A DNA stretch of 54,594 bases from Anaerobranca californiensis DSM 14826 (GTDB taxonomy: Bacteria; Bacillota; Proteinivoracia; Proteinivoracales; Proteinivoracaceae). Position 1 is the stretch's first letter. Each line of letters opens with the position of its first letter. This document shows positions 25,566 to 34,765 of this stretch, piece after piece. The position numbers and the translations under genes are program-made. Below the pieces are notes generated by a model. That model had not been told where the DNA came from, did not search any database, and saw only the letters and a program-made list of their open reading frames with translations. The DNA lies in the NCBI RefSeq assembly GCF_900142275.1, contig NZ_FRAI01000015.1, positions 1 to 54,594 on the forward strand, in the 5' to 3' direction.

Positions 25566-26336
25566 TTATAAGTTACCAATATTTTGTAAATATTCTTCTG
25601 CAATATCTATATCGGAGTCTTTATCTACATCTGTACCTAACTGGGGGTATTCTGAGATAATTGCTTTTGCCTTTAGATTTAGTAAACGGGAAACCCTTTT
25701 TTCTAATTCACAGATAGTCAATCTCTTACATATTAGCTTCATTAAAAAAATCCAGCCTAAATAATTGGCTAACTTTATTGGACTTTTTCTCAAAGCCACT
25801 AATTTTTTCCCTTCCTCTACTGCCCCATCAATACAGCAAACATCTACCATTAAAACATTGCCACCTGTAAAGACTCCTTCTTTTAAAGTAACATAGGTTC
25901 TTTTTACCCCAGGGAAAACCCGTTCATTAGCTGCTTTAGCTACAATGGGATAAAAAAGTTGATATTCCTTTGCATATTTATTACATTGATTGATGAAGTC
26001 TTTAATTCCTTCTACTGTTATCATAGGGATATCTGAAGTGACTATTAATAATCTCCCATCTTCCCACCCTGTTTTACTGGCAACTACATTGTCTATTATA
26101 TCCTCCTTATGGATAATTAGATTAACTTGATAGTCTTTTATTATTTCTCCAAGTTCTTCTGGCCCAACGACTACTATTTCAGTAATTTCCTCAACTTTGA
26201 TCAGTACATCCAACACATAATTTAGCATAGGCTTAGATTTAATAGTAAGTAAAGCTTTATTTTTAATCTTCTGTCCCTTAATAAACTCTCCTTGATTATT
26301 ATCACCGGCTAAAACCACCGCTCTTATAGGTTTCAC
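25566..26336 (-). CDS. MobA-like nucleotidyltransferase of unknown substrate
   Basis: A 256-residue protein with an N-terminal NTP-transferase (Rossmann-like GT-A) fold: RAVVLAGDNN in place of the usual LAGG-x-S-x-RMG loop, then KALLTIKSKPMLNYVLDVL, and a metal-binding region LLIVTSDIPMIT. The glycine-rich loop is degenerate, so catalysis is uncertain. The C-terminal half (KKLVALRKSPIKLANYLG) is of a type found in a small Clostridia family, usually between ispE and purR. Function not known. It is 14 bases from ispE and 17 from purR, in one operon. Confidence 0.75.
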   Translation of the reverse strand: MKPIRAVVLAGDNNQGEFIKGQKIKNKALLTIKSKPMLNYVLDVLIKVEEITEIVVVGPEELGEIIKDYQVNLIIHKEDIIDNVVASKTGWEDGRLLIVTSDIPMITVEGIKDFINQCNKYAKEYQLFYPIVAKAANERVFPGVKRTYVTLKEGVFTGGNVLMVDVCCIDGAVEEGKKLVALRKSPIKLANYLGWIFLMKLICKRLTICELEKRVSRLLNLKAKAIISEYPQLGTDVDKDSDIDIAEEYLQNIGNL

Positions 26337-26350
26337 TTATCCCACTCCAA

Positions 26351-27190
26351 TCAACAAAATTTAGTAACATAAACCTCTTCTGTTAGAGTTTCTAGATTTT
26401 TGGCAATCCTCACCGCCTTATCATAGGTATTACATAAACCATAAACTGTAGGTCCACTCCCTGACATTAATACTCCATTTGCCCCCATTTGGGCCATACG
26501 ATTTTTTATATTTCTCACAGTAGAATATTTTTTTAAAGTTACAGTTTCTAAAACATTACACAGATTATTACAAATCTCCTTGATATCCCCTGTTTCAATA
26601 GCTTTAATCATACTTTGAGTATTAGGTCTTTTACTTATATTTTCTAAATTTAGATTACTATATACTTCCTTTGTTGAAACTCCCATATTAGCCTTTCCCA
26701 ATACTACCCACATAGGGGGTGGGGAAGGTAAGGGAGTTAACTTTTCTCCAATCCCCTGGGCTAGTTGAGTGCCACCTTTTATAAAAAATGGTACATCTGC
26801 ACCTAAGTTTAATCCAATTTTTTCTAAAGTATCATCATCTAATCCTAAATTCCACATTTTATTAAGGCCTTTTAAAGTGGCAGCACAATCACTGCTTCCG
26901 CCCCCCAAACCTGCTGCCACAGGTATATTTTTCTCAATATGTATCTTTACATTTTTATCAATATTACAATATCTTTTTAGCTCTTCCACTGCTTTATATA
27001 CTAAGTTACCTTGACCTTCCGGGACAAAAGGGTGATTACAGATTATTTGGGTTTCTTCACTTTCTTCTATATGAAGAATATCTGCTAACTCTAAAGTTTG
27101 CATTATCATTTCTACTTGGTGATAGCCATCGGGCCTTTTATATAAAACATCTAATGTTAAATTTATTTTTGCCTTTGCTTTCAACTCCAT
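26351..27190 (-). CDS. ispE: 4-diphosphocytidyl-2-C-methyl-D-erythritol kinase
   Basis: IspE phosphorylates CDP-ME in the MEP pathway to isoprenoids (lipid carriers such as undecaprenol). The 279-residue GHMP kinase shows AKAKINLTLDVLYKRPDGYHQVEMIMQ, split at the first 30 residues, the Gly-rich ATP loop PVAAGLGGGSSDCAA and a C-terminal LMSGSGPTVYGL. It is the first gene of the series ispE - nucleotidyltransferase - purR - ilvA, with a promoter upstream (27246-27273). Position near purR is conserved with Bacillus. Confidence 0.97.
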   Translation of the reverse strand: MELKAKAKINLTLDVLYKRPDGYHQVEMIMQTLELADILHIEESEETQIICNHPFVPEGQGNLVYKAVEELKRYCNIDKNVKIHIEKNIPVAAGLGGGSSDCAATLKGLNKMWNLGLDDDTLEKIGLNLGADVPFFIKGGTQLAQGIGEKLTPLPSPPPMWVVLGKANMGVSTKEVYSNLNLENISKRPNTQSMIKAIETGDIKEICNNLCNVLETVTLKKYSTVRNIKNRMAQMGANGVLMSGSGPTVYGLCNTYDKAVRIAKNLETLTEEVYVTKFC

Positions 27191-27245
27191 AATTATGCCC
27201 CTTTCTTCTCATCCTATACTAAAGGTTAGACTTCACTCTTTTTCT

Positions 27246-27273
27246 ATTATACCAAAAACAATAAATCTTTCAT
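27246..27273 (-). promoter_or_regulatory. Promoter of the ispE-purR-ilvA operon
   Basis: ATGAAA (27273-27268), 16 bases, TATAAT (27251-27246), with an extended -10 (TTGGTATAAT). The -35 is imperfect; the -10 is a full match. The rest of the 27191-27315 gap holds nothing else I recognise. Confidence 0.5.
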
Positions 27274-27315
27274 TAATATTAATTTATCTTTTAAAATAAA
27301 ATATCTCATAAAAAA

Positions 27316-27346
27316 ATAACCTCCTAGGCAAGAAATGGAGGTTACA
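27316..27346 (-). terminator. Terminator of cphB-cphA
   Basis: GTAACCTCC and GGAGGTTAT with a 12-base loop, then TTTTTT. It includes the cphA stop codon. Confidence 0.85.
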
Positions 27347-29975
27347 CTATTTTTTCTATTTTCTCCTGTTTTTCCTGTAAAGCTTTTAAAGCTATATCTT
27401 TACATAATTGTAGTTTTTCATAAAATACCACTATTAAGTCGTTATTATCTGCCAGTTCCACTGCTTTTTTCACTGCTTGATCTTCTTCCTTTATAATTAA
27501 GATCTGCCCTTCATCAACTTTTTTAGCTAACAATCCTTCTTTAAATAATTGGGCCACTTCACCTGGTTTTCTCCCCCTTAAATCTTCATCTTCTTTAATT
27601 ATAAATATATTACCATAATCTGAGGCTAGTTTACCCATTTCTACATATTGCCTATTTTCCCTATCACCAGGTGCACCTAAAACTAAAATCATTTTTCGGT
27701 ATTTTAATGATTTGGCAAATTTTAATACATTTAAATAACCATCTTGATTATGGCCATAATCCAACAATACCGTTATGCCCTTTTCTTGATAAATATTTAG
27801 CCTTCCTGGATTATGAATATTATTATCAAAACTTTGTAAGCCTTTAATAATTTCTTTCTTCTCGGTATTAAGGGCTATACATGCACCAATAGCTGCTAAA
27901 GCATTTTGTACATTATGTAAAGCTTTCCCTTTAATAGTAAATGGAACTTTATTTAATAAAATTATCGGATATGAAATGTCTCCTACTGCATAGTAAACTA
28001 TATTATCTTTACAAAAAACCCCTTTTCCCCCTATTGCTAAATGTCGTGTAAAGTATCTATTTTTTTCGGGATTTAAAGTAAAATAAATTACTTGAGCTTT
28101 TTTATTTACCTTTGCCATTTTTCTAACATAACAATCATCGGCATTTAACACTAAATAACCGTTATCTTTAACTGCTTCTACAACCAAAGACTTTACAAAA
28201 AATAAATCATCTAAAGTGTAAATACCATCTTGACCTAAATGGTCATCTGTTATATTGGTAACTACAGCTACATCAGCTAAATCATAACCTAAGCCCCTCT
28301 TAATAATTCCTCCCCTAGCAGTTTCTAGTACTGCCACCTCTACTGAGGGGTCATCTAAGACTACTTGAGCACTAATAGGTCCTGTATTATCCCCTTCCAT
28401 TACCATATAGTCATCTATAAAAACTCCGTCAGTAGTAGTCATCCCTACCCGGAAACCACATTGACGTATAATGTGACTTATTAATCTGGTAGTCGTTGTT
28501 TTTCCATTAGTCCCTGTTATAGAAATTATTGGGATTGAAGTGGGAGAACCTTCTGGAAAGAGATAGTCTACAATTTTTTCTCCTACCTGCCTAGCAGTTC
28601 CCACACTAGGATAAAGATGCATTCTTATCCCAGGTGACGCATTGACTTCTATCACTGCCCCGTTAGTTTTTGTCAAAGGTTTTGCAATATCTTCTGTTAC
28701 CAAGTCTATGCCGGCAATATCTAATCCAACAATTTTGCCTATTCTTTTTGCTAACAATACATTTTCATAGTGAATATCGTCTGTGACATCTATTGCTATT
28801 CCCCCTGTACTAATATTGGCATTTTCCCTTAAAAAAACCTTCTCCCCTTTAGCTGGTATATAATTTAAACTTTTCTTTTGTTTTGCCAAAACCATTTTTA
28901 CAACAGGGTCAATTTTAATTTTTGTCAAAGGTTTATCATGGTTTTCGCCCCGCAAAGGATTTTGATTTTCCAAATCTATTAACTCCTTTATAGTATGACA
29001 GCCTGTTCCTATAACGTGGGCAGGTAATCTTTCAGCAACTGCTACCACTTCACCATTGACTACTAATATTCGGTAATGTTTACCGGTTATATATTTTTCT
29101 ACCATGATTTTATTACTATAAATTCGAGCTAATTTATATGCTTTGCGAATTTCACTATCTGTTTGTAAATTTAATGTAACACCTTTTCCTTGATTACCAT
29201 CACAAGGTTTAATAACAACAGGTAATCCTATATTCTTAGCAACTTCCAATGCTTGTTCTTCAGTATAAACTATTTGTCCTAAGGGTACATTAATGCCACT
29301 TTTTTCTAATATTTTTTTAGTTAAAGTTTTATCACAAGCTATATCTACACCGAGGGCAGTTGTAAAGGAGCTGATAGTTGCATTAACCCTTTTTAAATAT
29401 TTACCTGTACCTAACTGGAGCATACTAGTTTCAGTATCTAACCTTTTTACTGGGATTTTCTTATTTTTAGCACTCATATAAATAGCCATAGTACTAGGGC
29501 CTAACTCAATATTGCTTTTAATCTTCTGCAATTTAACTAACTCTTTTTGTAAATTTACCTTTTTATTTTCTATAATATTTTTAACTAATTTAACGGCACA
29601 TTCAGCTACTTTTGTACCTAACTGGTAGTAAGGACATTCAAAAACAATAAAATATTGATTAGGTTCTTTTATAACCCTCGTTTTACCAAACCTTAAGTTA
29701 TACTCTAATAGTTTTAAAATTTCTAAACAAACATGTTCAATTACATGTCCAAAAAAAGTTCCTTCTTCTAGTCTTTTTTTAAATCCCTTTGCCTTTGATA
29801 TTCCACATTGATGTTCTGCAATACCTGGTAAAATTTCTAAAAGCTTTTCATTAAAACCTTTTATTTCTTTACTCTCCCGCTGTCCATATTTACCTAAATC
29901 TATTTCTAAATATAGAACTGGTTTATGAGCATAAATATTCCTTCCGTTATAATGTTTGATTTGTAAAATTTCCAC
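27342..29975 (-). CDS. cphA: Cyanophycin synthetase
   Basis: This enzyme makes cyanophycin, a storage polymer of an aspartate backbone with arginine side chains, from Asp, Arg and ATP without ribosomes. The 877-residue protein has the three CphA parts: an N-terminal domain to about residue 160; an ATP-grasp module (LPVVIKPCDGNQGKGVTLN, GAVIEVNASPGIRMH); and a Mur-ligase-like C-terminal module (ISITGTNGKTTTTRLI) ending with ligase blocks such as NPGRLNI and LDYGHNQDGY. Length is normal. The upstream neighbour is cyanophycinase, starting only 11 bases before, so an operon. Whether the cell really stores cyanophycin is inferred. Confidence 0.96.
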   Translation of the reverse strand: MEILQIKHYNGRNIYAHKPVLYLEIDLGKYGQRESKEIKGFNEKLLEILPGIAEHQCGISKAKGFKKRLEEGTFFGHVIEHVCLEILKLLEYNLRFGKTRVIKEPNQYFIVFECPYYQLGTKVAECAVKLVKNIIENKKVNLQKELVKLQKIKSNIELGPSTMAIYMSAKNKKIPVKRLDTETSMLQLGTGKYLKRVNATISSFTTALGVDIACDKTLTKKILEKSGINVPLGQIVYTEEQALEVAKNIGLPVVIKPCDGNQGKGVTLNLQTDSEIRKAYKLARIYSNKIMVEKYITGKHYRILVVNGEVVAVAERLPAHVIGTGCHTIKELIDLENQNPLRGENHDKPLTKIKIDPVVKMVLAKQKKSLNYIPAKGEKVFLRENANISTGGIAIDVTDDIHYENVLLAKRIGKIVGLDIAGIDLVTEDIAKPLTKTNGAVIEVNASPGIRMHLYPSVGTARQVGEKIVDYLFPEGSPTSIPIISITGTNGKTTTTRLISHIIRQCGFRVGMTTTDGVFIDDYMVMEGDNTGPISAQVVLDDPSVEVAVLETARGGIIKRGLGYDLADVAVVTNITDDHLGQDGIYTLDDLFFVKSLVVEAVKDNGYLVLNADDCYVRKMAKVNKKAQVIYFTLNPEKNRYFTRHLAIGGKGVFCKDNIVYYAVGDISYPIILLNKVPFTIKGKALHNVQNALAAIGACIALNTEKKEIIKGLQSFDNNIHNPGRLNIYQEKGITVLLDYGHNQDGYLNVLKFAKSLKYRKMILVLGAPGDRENRQYVEMGKLASDYGNIFIIKEDEDLRGRKPGEVAQLFKEGLLAKKVDEGQILIIKEEDQAVKKAVELADNNDLIVVFYEKLQLCKDIALKALQEKQEKIEKIV

Positions 29976-29986
29976 AAGTCATCCTC

Positions 29987-30790
29987 CTAATTAATAAGGG
30001 GCTTTCTTTTTTTTAAATCAAAACCATAACCTTGGGGTAATATATGTACTAATATATCCGTTATTGCTAAAGGTTGATGGGGTTTTAATTCTGAAACATT
30101 TGTAAAGGTTGATCCTTGGGCATCTACAATGGTTATTGTCTGAGAACCTATAACCCTTAATTTTGCAGTGCTATCTATTACTACTGCTGTATCTTCATCT
30201 ATCCCTATCCCCAAAATGTAAGGGTTTTGGGCAACGGCAGCTAATAATCTACCCAGCCTTCCCCTTTGAGCAAAATGCTGATCTATTACCACTTGATTGA
30301 CCAAAGCCATCCCAGGTGCCATGTTGAGGATCCCCAGTTGTGGGGTAGCCTCACCATTACCTCCTATTATCATCGTAGCACTCATGGCAGCAGCACCGGC
30401 ACTGGTTCCTGCAATAACTATCCCGTTCTTATAGGCTTTTTGTAAAGAGTGATTAACTGGCGTCCCCCCTAAGATACTAGTAATTCTCAACTGATCTCCA
30501 CCGGTAAAAAATATCCCTGTAGCTTCTTCGATGATTTTTTGGACTCTAGCACAAAATGCATCTTTTCTCGAATCTATTTTAATTATTTCCACTTCTGCTA
30601 CCCCAATTTTTTTAAAAATATTAATATATTGTTCTCCCATTTTTTCTGGTTCTTCCGTTGCAGTAGGCATTATTACAATTTTCCCATCTTTTCCACCAGC
30701 TAACTTTACAAACTCTTTTAATATAATACATTCCCCTTCTTTATCTTCTGCTCCTCCAATTATTAATAAATTCCCTTCTACCTTTTCCAT
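29987..30790 (-). CDS. cphB: Cyanophycinase
   Basis: An S51-family serine exopeptidase that cuts cyanophycin to Asp-Arg dipeptides. The 267-residue protein has NLLIIGGAEDKEGE, the nucleophile motif GTSAGAAAMS (serine of GTSAG), and the following block VVIDQHFAQRGRLGRLL. The open frame begins at 30835 (TTG), but the ATG at 30790 has GGGAGTGA upstream and gives the usual length; an ATG at 30805 is a further option. It is next to cphA and downstream of the nrdJ terminator. Confidence 0.94.
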   Translation of the reverse strand: MEKVEGNLLIIGGAEDKEGECIILKEFVKLAGGKDGKIVIMPTATEEPEKMGEQYINIFKKIGVAEVEIIKIDSRKDAFCARVQKIIEEATGIFFTGGDQLRITSILGGTPVNHSLQKAYKNGIVIAGTSAGAAAMSATMIIGGNGEATPQLGILNMAPGMALVNQVVIDQHFAQRGRLGRLLAAVAQNPYILGIGIDEDTAVVIDSTAKLRVIGSQTITIVDAQGSTFTNVSELKPHQPLAITDILVHILPQGYGFDLKKRKPLIN

Positions 30791-30883
30791 ATAAATCACT
30801 CCCATAAAAACCCTCTTGTTTCTATTATTTGCCAAGTTTATAGTTAATTATTCATTACTATTGGGAAGACTTTTTAAAATAAA

Positions 30884-30909
30884 AAAAAGTGCCAAAGGCA
30901 CTTTTTTTA
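30884..30909 (-). terminator. Terminator of nrdJ
   Basis: AAAAAAAGTGCC, a short loop and GGCACTTTTTTTT. The left arm begins in the stop codon of nrdJ. Confidence 0.9.
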
Positions 30910-33153
30910 GCCACATTTAGAATAACCACAGTTAGTGCAAATTATGCATCCACTTTCAAACCTTATAGGTTTTCCACATTCTGGACAAGAAGGTTTTTCC
31001 TTTTTACTTTCTTCGTTAAGGGAAGTTGCTGTAATTTCTTCTTTTACTCTATATTGTTCTTTTTTCAAACTACCGATTTTCTTAATTGCCCTGGAAATAG
31101 CATCTGGACAAGAAGTTACATTTATTCCAGGTCTTCTAATACATGCTGGGCATCTTATCCCCCTTAATTGTTCAATGATTGTTTCTTCTGAAATTCCTGA
31201 CCTTAAAGCGATAGATATCAATCTACTAGTGGCCTCTGATTGGGATGCACAACCCCCATCTCTACCTGTATTAGTAAAAACTTCACAAATTCCATACTCA
31301 TCAGAGTTAACACTAATGTACAAATTACCACAACCTATTTTTACCTTTTCTGTGGTACCAACAGTAATATCTGGTCTAGGTCTTGGTACTATTGAATTAA
31401 CGGGAAAAACCTCTCCTTTACTAACCCCTTCTTTTTCCTTATTATCAACTTTAGATAAAACCTGACTATCTCTACTTCCATCTCTGTAAACTGTTACCCC
31501 TTTACATTTTAACTTATAACTTAACATAAATACTTCTTTGACATCTTCTCTAGTGGCGTCATAAGGGAAATTAACAGTTTTAGAAACGGCATTATCAGTA
31601 TATTTTTGGAAAGCACTCTGAATTTCCACATGCCACTGGGGACTAATATCATGGGCTGTCACAAAAATTTTCTGAACATCTACAGGTATTTCCTTTAACC
31701 CTTGAATACTACCCTTTTGAGCTATTTTTTCCATTAATTCTTCACTATAAAAGCCCCTTGCCTTTGCCACCTCTTCAAATAAAGGATGGACTTCTAATAA
31801 CTCTTCATTATCTAAAATAGTTCTTTTATAACAAAGGGCGAAAATAGGTTCAATACCACTAGATACCCCTGCTATCATACTTATAGTTCCTGTAGGTGCT
31901 ATAGTAGTGGTAGTAGCATTTCTTAAAGCTTTATATCCCATATCAGGATAAATACTGAGATGGAAGTTAGGGAAGGAACCCCTTTCTTCTGCTAACTTTT
32001 CTGAGGCCATTTTCGACTCTTTTTGGATAAATTCCATTAACTGTTCCGCAACTTTTACCCCTTTTTCACTGTTATAAGGGATTCCTAGTTTGATCAAACA
32101 ATCGGCAAAGCCCATAACTCCTAATCCAATTTTTCTATTGCCATGTACCATCTCGGTAATTTCTTTTAATGGATAAACTCCCATATCTATTACATTATCT
32201 AAAAATCTAACTGAAAGATGAACAATATCTTTTAAATAATTATAATCAATTTCCCCATCTCTAACTACTTTAGCTAAATTTATAGACCCTAAATTACAGG
32301 CTTCGTATGGCAGTAAAGGCTGTTCTCCACAGGGATTAGTGCTTTCAATTTCCCCTAAAAGGGGTGTAGGATTCTTCTCATTTATTCTGTCTAAAAATAC
32401 AATACCAGGCTCCCCGCTTTTCCAGGCAGAATCTACTATTAAATCGAAAACTTCCCTGGCTCTAAGGGATTTGACTTTTTCTTTATTCCTAGGATTAATT
32501 AAGTCATAATGTTCATCCTTTTCCACTGCTTCCATAAATTTTTCTGTAATACCTACAGATAAATTGAAATTGGTCAATTCTTCATTATTCTGTTTAACTG
32601 TTATAAATTCTAAAATATCAGGATGATCTACCCGAAGTATTCCCATATTTGCTCCTCTACGGGTACCCCCCTGTTTTACTGCTTCTGTAGCTGCATTAAA
32701 TACTTTCATAAAGGAAATAGGACCACTGGCGACGCCCCCTGTAGTTAATACCCGATCTTTCTGTGGTCTTATCCGGGAAAATGAAAATCCTGTACCACCA
32801 CCGCTTTTATGTATTAATGCCGCATTCTTAATAGTTTCAAATATACTCTCCATAGAATCTTCTACTGGCAAAACGAAACATGCAGCTAGTTGTTGTAACT
32901 CCCTGCCAGCATTCATCAATGTAGGTGAGTTTGGCAAAAATGCTAAACTAATCATAAGTTCATAAAATTTTTCTGCTATTTCCCTAATTTCTTCATCATT
33001 TTTACCGTATTTTTTTTCTGCTTCACTAATATTTAAGGCTACCCTTTTAAACATGTCTTCAGGTGTTTCAATAACTTTGCCACCTTCTTTTTTTAAGTAT
33101 CTTCTTTCTAACACTGTTAGAGCATTTGCTGACAACTGAGCTTTCCCTTTCAA
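30907..33153 (-). CDS. nrdJ: Adenosylcobalamin-dependent ribonucleotide reductase
   Basis: A class II (B12-dependent) ribonucleotide reductase that makes deoxyribonucleotides without oxygen or a second subunit. The roughly 748-residue protein has the first active-site cysteine in LAACFVLPVEDSM, the region ESTNPCGEQPLLPYEACNLGSINL with the catalytic Cys, Asn and Glu, and NATTTTIAPTGTISMIAG. The C-terminus is a zinc-ribbon-like segment (CPECGKP, CIICTNCGYSKCG) with redox cysteines. The ATG at 33159 touches the ribosome binding site GGAGGG, while the TTG at 33153 has correct spacing, so I use it. Control is by NrdR, judging from two boxes in the promoter. No cobalamin riboswitch fits the 100-base leader. 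Confidence 0.97.
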   Translation of the reverse strand: MKGKAQLSANALTVLERRYLKKEGGKVIETPEDMFKRVALNISEAEKKYGKNDEEIREIAEKFYELMISLAFLPNSPTLMNAGRELQQLAACFVLPVEDSMESIFETIKNAALIHKSGGGTGFSFSRIRPQKDRVLTTGGVASGPISFMKVFNAATEAVKQGGTRRGANMGILRVDHPDILEFITVKQNNEELTNFNLSVGITEKFMEAVEKDEHYDLINPRNKEKVKSLRAREVFDLIVDSAWKSGEPGIVFLDRINEKNPTPLLGEIESTNPCGEQPLLPYEACNLGSINLAKVVRDGEIDYNYLKDIVHLSVRFLDNVIDMGVYPLKEITEMVHGNRKIGLGVMGFADCLIKLGIPYNSEKGVKVAEQLMEFIQKESKMASEKLAEERGSFPNFHLSIYPDMGYKALRNATTTTIAPTGTISMIAGVSSGIEPIFALCYKRTILDNEELLEVHPLFEEVAKARGFYSEELMEKIAQKGSIQGLKEIPVDVQKIFVTAHDISPQWHVEIQSAFQKYTDNAVSKTVNFPYDATREDVKEVFMLSYKLKCKGVTVYRDGSRDSQVLSKVDNKEKEGVSKGEVFPVNSIVPRPRPDITVGTTEKVKIGCGNLYISVNSDEYGICEVFTNTGRDGGCASQSEATSRLISIALRSGISEETIIEQLRGIRCPACIRRPGINVTSCPDAISRAIKKIGSLKKEQYRVKEEITATSLNEESKKEKPSCPECGKPIRFESGCIICTNCGYSKCG

Positions 33154-33165
33154 AACCATCCCTCC

Positions 33166-33218
33166 ATACTAAATGTAGTGTTAAATAAGATTATAAACCA
33201 CAATATATAGTATTTCAA
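33166..33218 (-). promoter_or_regulatory. nrdJ promoter with two NrdR boxes
   Basis: A consensus promoter TTGAAA (33218-33213), 17 bases, TATAAT (33195-33190) has a NrdR box in its spacer: 33198-33213 matches acaCwAtATaTwGwgt at 14 of 16 positions. A second box at 33166-33181 matches at 13 of 16 and lies just upstream of the ribosome binding site. The boxes are 32 bp apart, three helical turns, as in known NrdR sites. Binding of NrdR here is inferred. Confidence 0.82.
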
Positions 33219-33272
33219 TAGAAATTTCTATTAATATAAAAATAAAATTTTTAGTCAAATGTATCTATCCCT

Positions 33273-33280
33273 CATATACT
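33273..33280 (+). promoter_or_regulatory. Mother-cell-type -10 before the L,D-transpeptidase
   Basis: CATATACT followed by A fits sigma-E (CATACAnT, one mismatch) and sigma-K (CATAnnnTA) -10 elements, but the -35 region (GTCAAATG) is not decisive. It is the only promoter-like element on the plus strand in this gap. Confidence 0.35.
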
Positions 33281-33300
33281 ATAAAAAGGAGGTTATTGCT

Positions 33301-33825
33301 ATGTCTAAAATTATTATAAGTTTAAATGATAAAAAGCTATACTTTTATGTTAACAATCTCTTACAAGGTGTGTATCCTATATCTATTGGAAAACCGGAAA
33401 CTCCTACACCTATCGGAGAATTTACTGTAATTGAAAAAACTGTTAATCCAGGGGGAGGATTAGGAACTAGATGGTTAGGATTTACTAGGGAAAAACATGG
33501 AATTCACGGAACAAATAATCCTTCTACTATTGGTAAAGCTGTGTCAGCAGGTTGTGTACGAATGTACAACCATCATATTGAAGCTATTTATCCATATGTT
33601 CCCATTGGAACACCAATAATTATTAAAGATTTTTATCAGGATCCAAATGTTAGTTACTTCGATGATTTTTATTATCATTCCACAAATAAATATTATACTG
33701 TAAAGGCTGGAGATAGTTTATGGAAAATAGGCCAAAAATACGGCACAACTGTTCATGGGTTAAAAAAAGCCAATAACTTAAATTCAGACTTAATATTTCC
33801 TGGGCAAACCCTTATAATACCTTAA
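33301..33825 (+). CDS. L,D-transpeptidase (YkuD) with C-terminal LysM domain
   Basis: A 174-residue protein that could make 3-3 cross-links in, or remodel, peptidoglycan. The YkuD domain (residues 1-110) contains [11 protein letters not shown] and the catalytic region [20 protein letters not shown] with the nucleophile Cys. A LysM domain ([17 protein letters not shown] to FPGQTLIIP) ends the protein; in Bacillus YkuD the LysM domain is N-terminal, so the order is reversed. There is no signal peptide. The open frame starts at 33259, but the ATG at 33301 has GGAGG with eight bases of spacing. It is the only plus-strand gene between nrdJ and veg. Confidence 0.93.
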   Translation: MSKIIISLNDKKLYFYVNNLLQGVYPISIGKPETPTPIGEFTVIEKTVNPGGGLGTRWLGFTREKHGIHGTNNPSTIGKAVSAGCVRMYNHHIEAIYPYVPIGTPIIIKDFYQDPNVSYFDDFYYHSTNKYYTVKAGDSLWKIGQKYGTTVHGLKKANNLNSDLIFPGQTLIIP

Positions 33826-33856
33826 AAAAAAGACAGCCTTTCCGCTGTCTTTTTTT
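33824..33856. terminator. Bidirectional terminator between transpeptidase and CAP genes
   Basis: AAAAAAAAGACAGC, loop CTTTCC, GCTGTCTTTTTTT: T tracts on both strands serve the convergent genes. Confidence 0.88.
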
Positions 33857-33865
33857 ATTGCCCCT

Positions 33866-34765
33866 TTATTTCCCTACAAACATTTGGGTAAACATAATCC
33901 CATAGGGACCCCCTTCAACAATTCCTATACCTATATGGGTGAAGTTGGGATTCAATATGTTTGCCCTATGACCTGGGGAGTTCATCAAATTGGTATGAGC
34001 TCTAATTACACTGGGAGAACCTGCTAGATTTTCACCAGCAGTCCTAAAGGATATGCCAAAACTTCTCATCATATCAAAGGGACTACCATATACCGGCGAA
34101 TTATGGGCAAAATATTTATTTACAATCATATCTTGACTTTTTAGTCTGGCTACCATAACGATGTTTTGGTCCATTATTAAAGGCTTTAATCCATGCCTTA
34201 CCCTTTCTTGGTTAACCAATTCTAGCATTTCAAGTTCCATCTGCTGTTGCTTAGTTTGTTGTTGTGGTGGTTGTTGTGATGGTAATTGCTGTTGTTGTGG
34301 CTGTGGCATTTCCTTTGTTGATGGAATAAGCAATCTTTGATCAATGTATATTATGTGATTGGATAAACCATTAGTTTCCATAATAGCACTTACTGTAGTG
34401 TTAAACCGTTGAGCTAATAAAAATAAAGTATCTCCCCTTTGAACTGTATAAACTATAACATTTTTAGAATCAACCTTTAATAAATTTTTTATAGTGTTTT
34501 TAGTCTGTCTACCTACTATACCATCGACAAGTAAGTTGTTTTGTTGTTGAAACAGAAGGACGGCACTTTTTGTTAAATTGCCAAATATTCCATCTATCGG
34601 CCCAGGATTAAAACCTAACTGTGCTAAATCCCGTTGAAGGAATTGAACACTTTCTCCTACACTGCCAAACCTTAACAGCTCATTAGTATCTAAATAGGCT
34701 AATGAAATAGTAGGTATATTGAACAAAAAAAGACAAATTACTAAAATACTTATTAACTTTTTAAT
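33866..34765 (-). CDS. Secreted PG-binding/LysM/CAP-domain protein with ATT start
   Basis: An extracellular protein of about 299 residues. A signal peptide (KKLISILVICLFLFNI, cleavage after ISLA) is followed by a peptidoglycan_binding_1 domain (GSVGESVQFLQRDLAQLGF), a LysM domain (YTVQRGDTLFLLAQRFN), a Gln-rich linker, and a CAP/SCP domain of the YkwD type (LELVNQERVRHGLKPL, YFAHNSP, GENLA, HRANILNPNF). No ATG, GTG or TTG lies between an in-frame stop and the signal peptide. GGAGG is seven bases before an ATT at 34765, which I take as the start. TTG at 34726 would delete most of the signal. It sits with other LysM proteins, probably spore envelope genes. Confidence 0.88.
   Translation of the reverse strand: MKKLISILVICLFLFNIPTISLAYLDTNELLRFGSVGESVQFLQRDLAQLGFNPGPIDGIFGNLTKSAVLLFQQQNNLLVDGIVGRQTKNTIKNLLKVDSKNVIVYTVQRGDTLFLLAQRFNTTVSAIMETNGLSNHIIYIDQRLLIPSTKEMPQPQQQQLPSQQPPQQQTKQQQMELEMLELVNQERVRHGLKPLIMDQNIVMVARLKSQDMIVNKYFAHNSPVYGSPFDMMRSFGISFRTAGENLAGSPSVIRAHTNLMNSPGHRANILNPNFTHIGIGIVEGGPYGIMFTQMFVGK

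Noticed and set aside
33160-33300. Cobalamin riboswitch upstream of nrdJ
   Set aside because: The intergenic space is too short and contains a promoter and NrdR boxes but no B12-box-like sequence.
34250-34320. CAA/TTG-rich repeats as a possible microsatellite locus
   Set aside because: They encode the Gln-rich linker of the CAP protein and are irregular.
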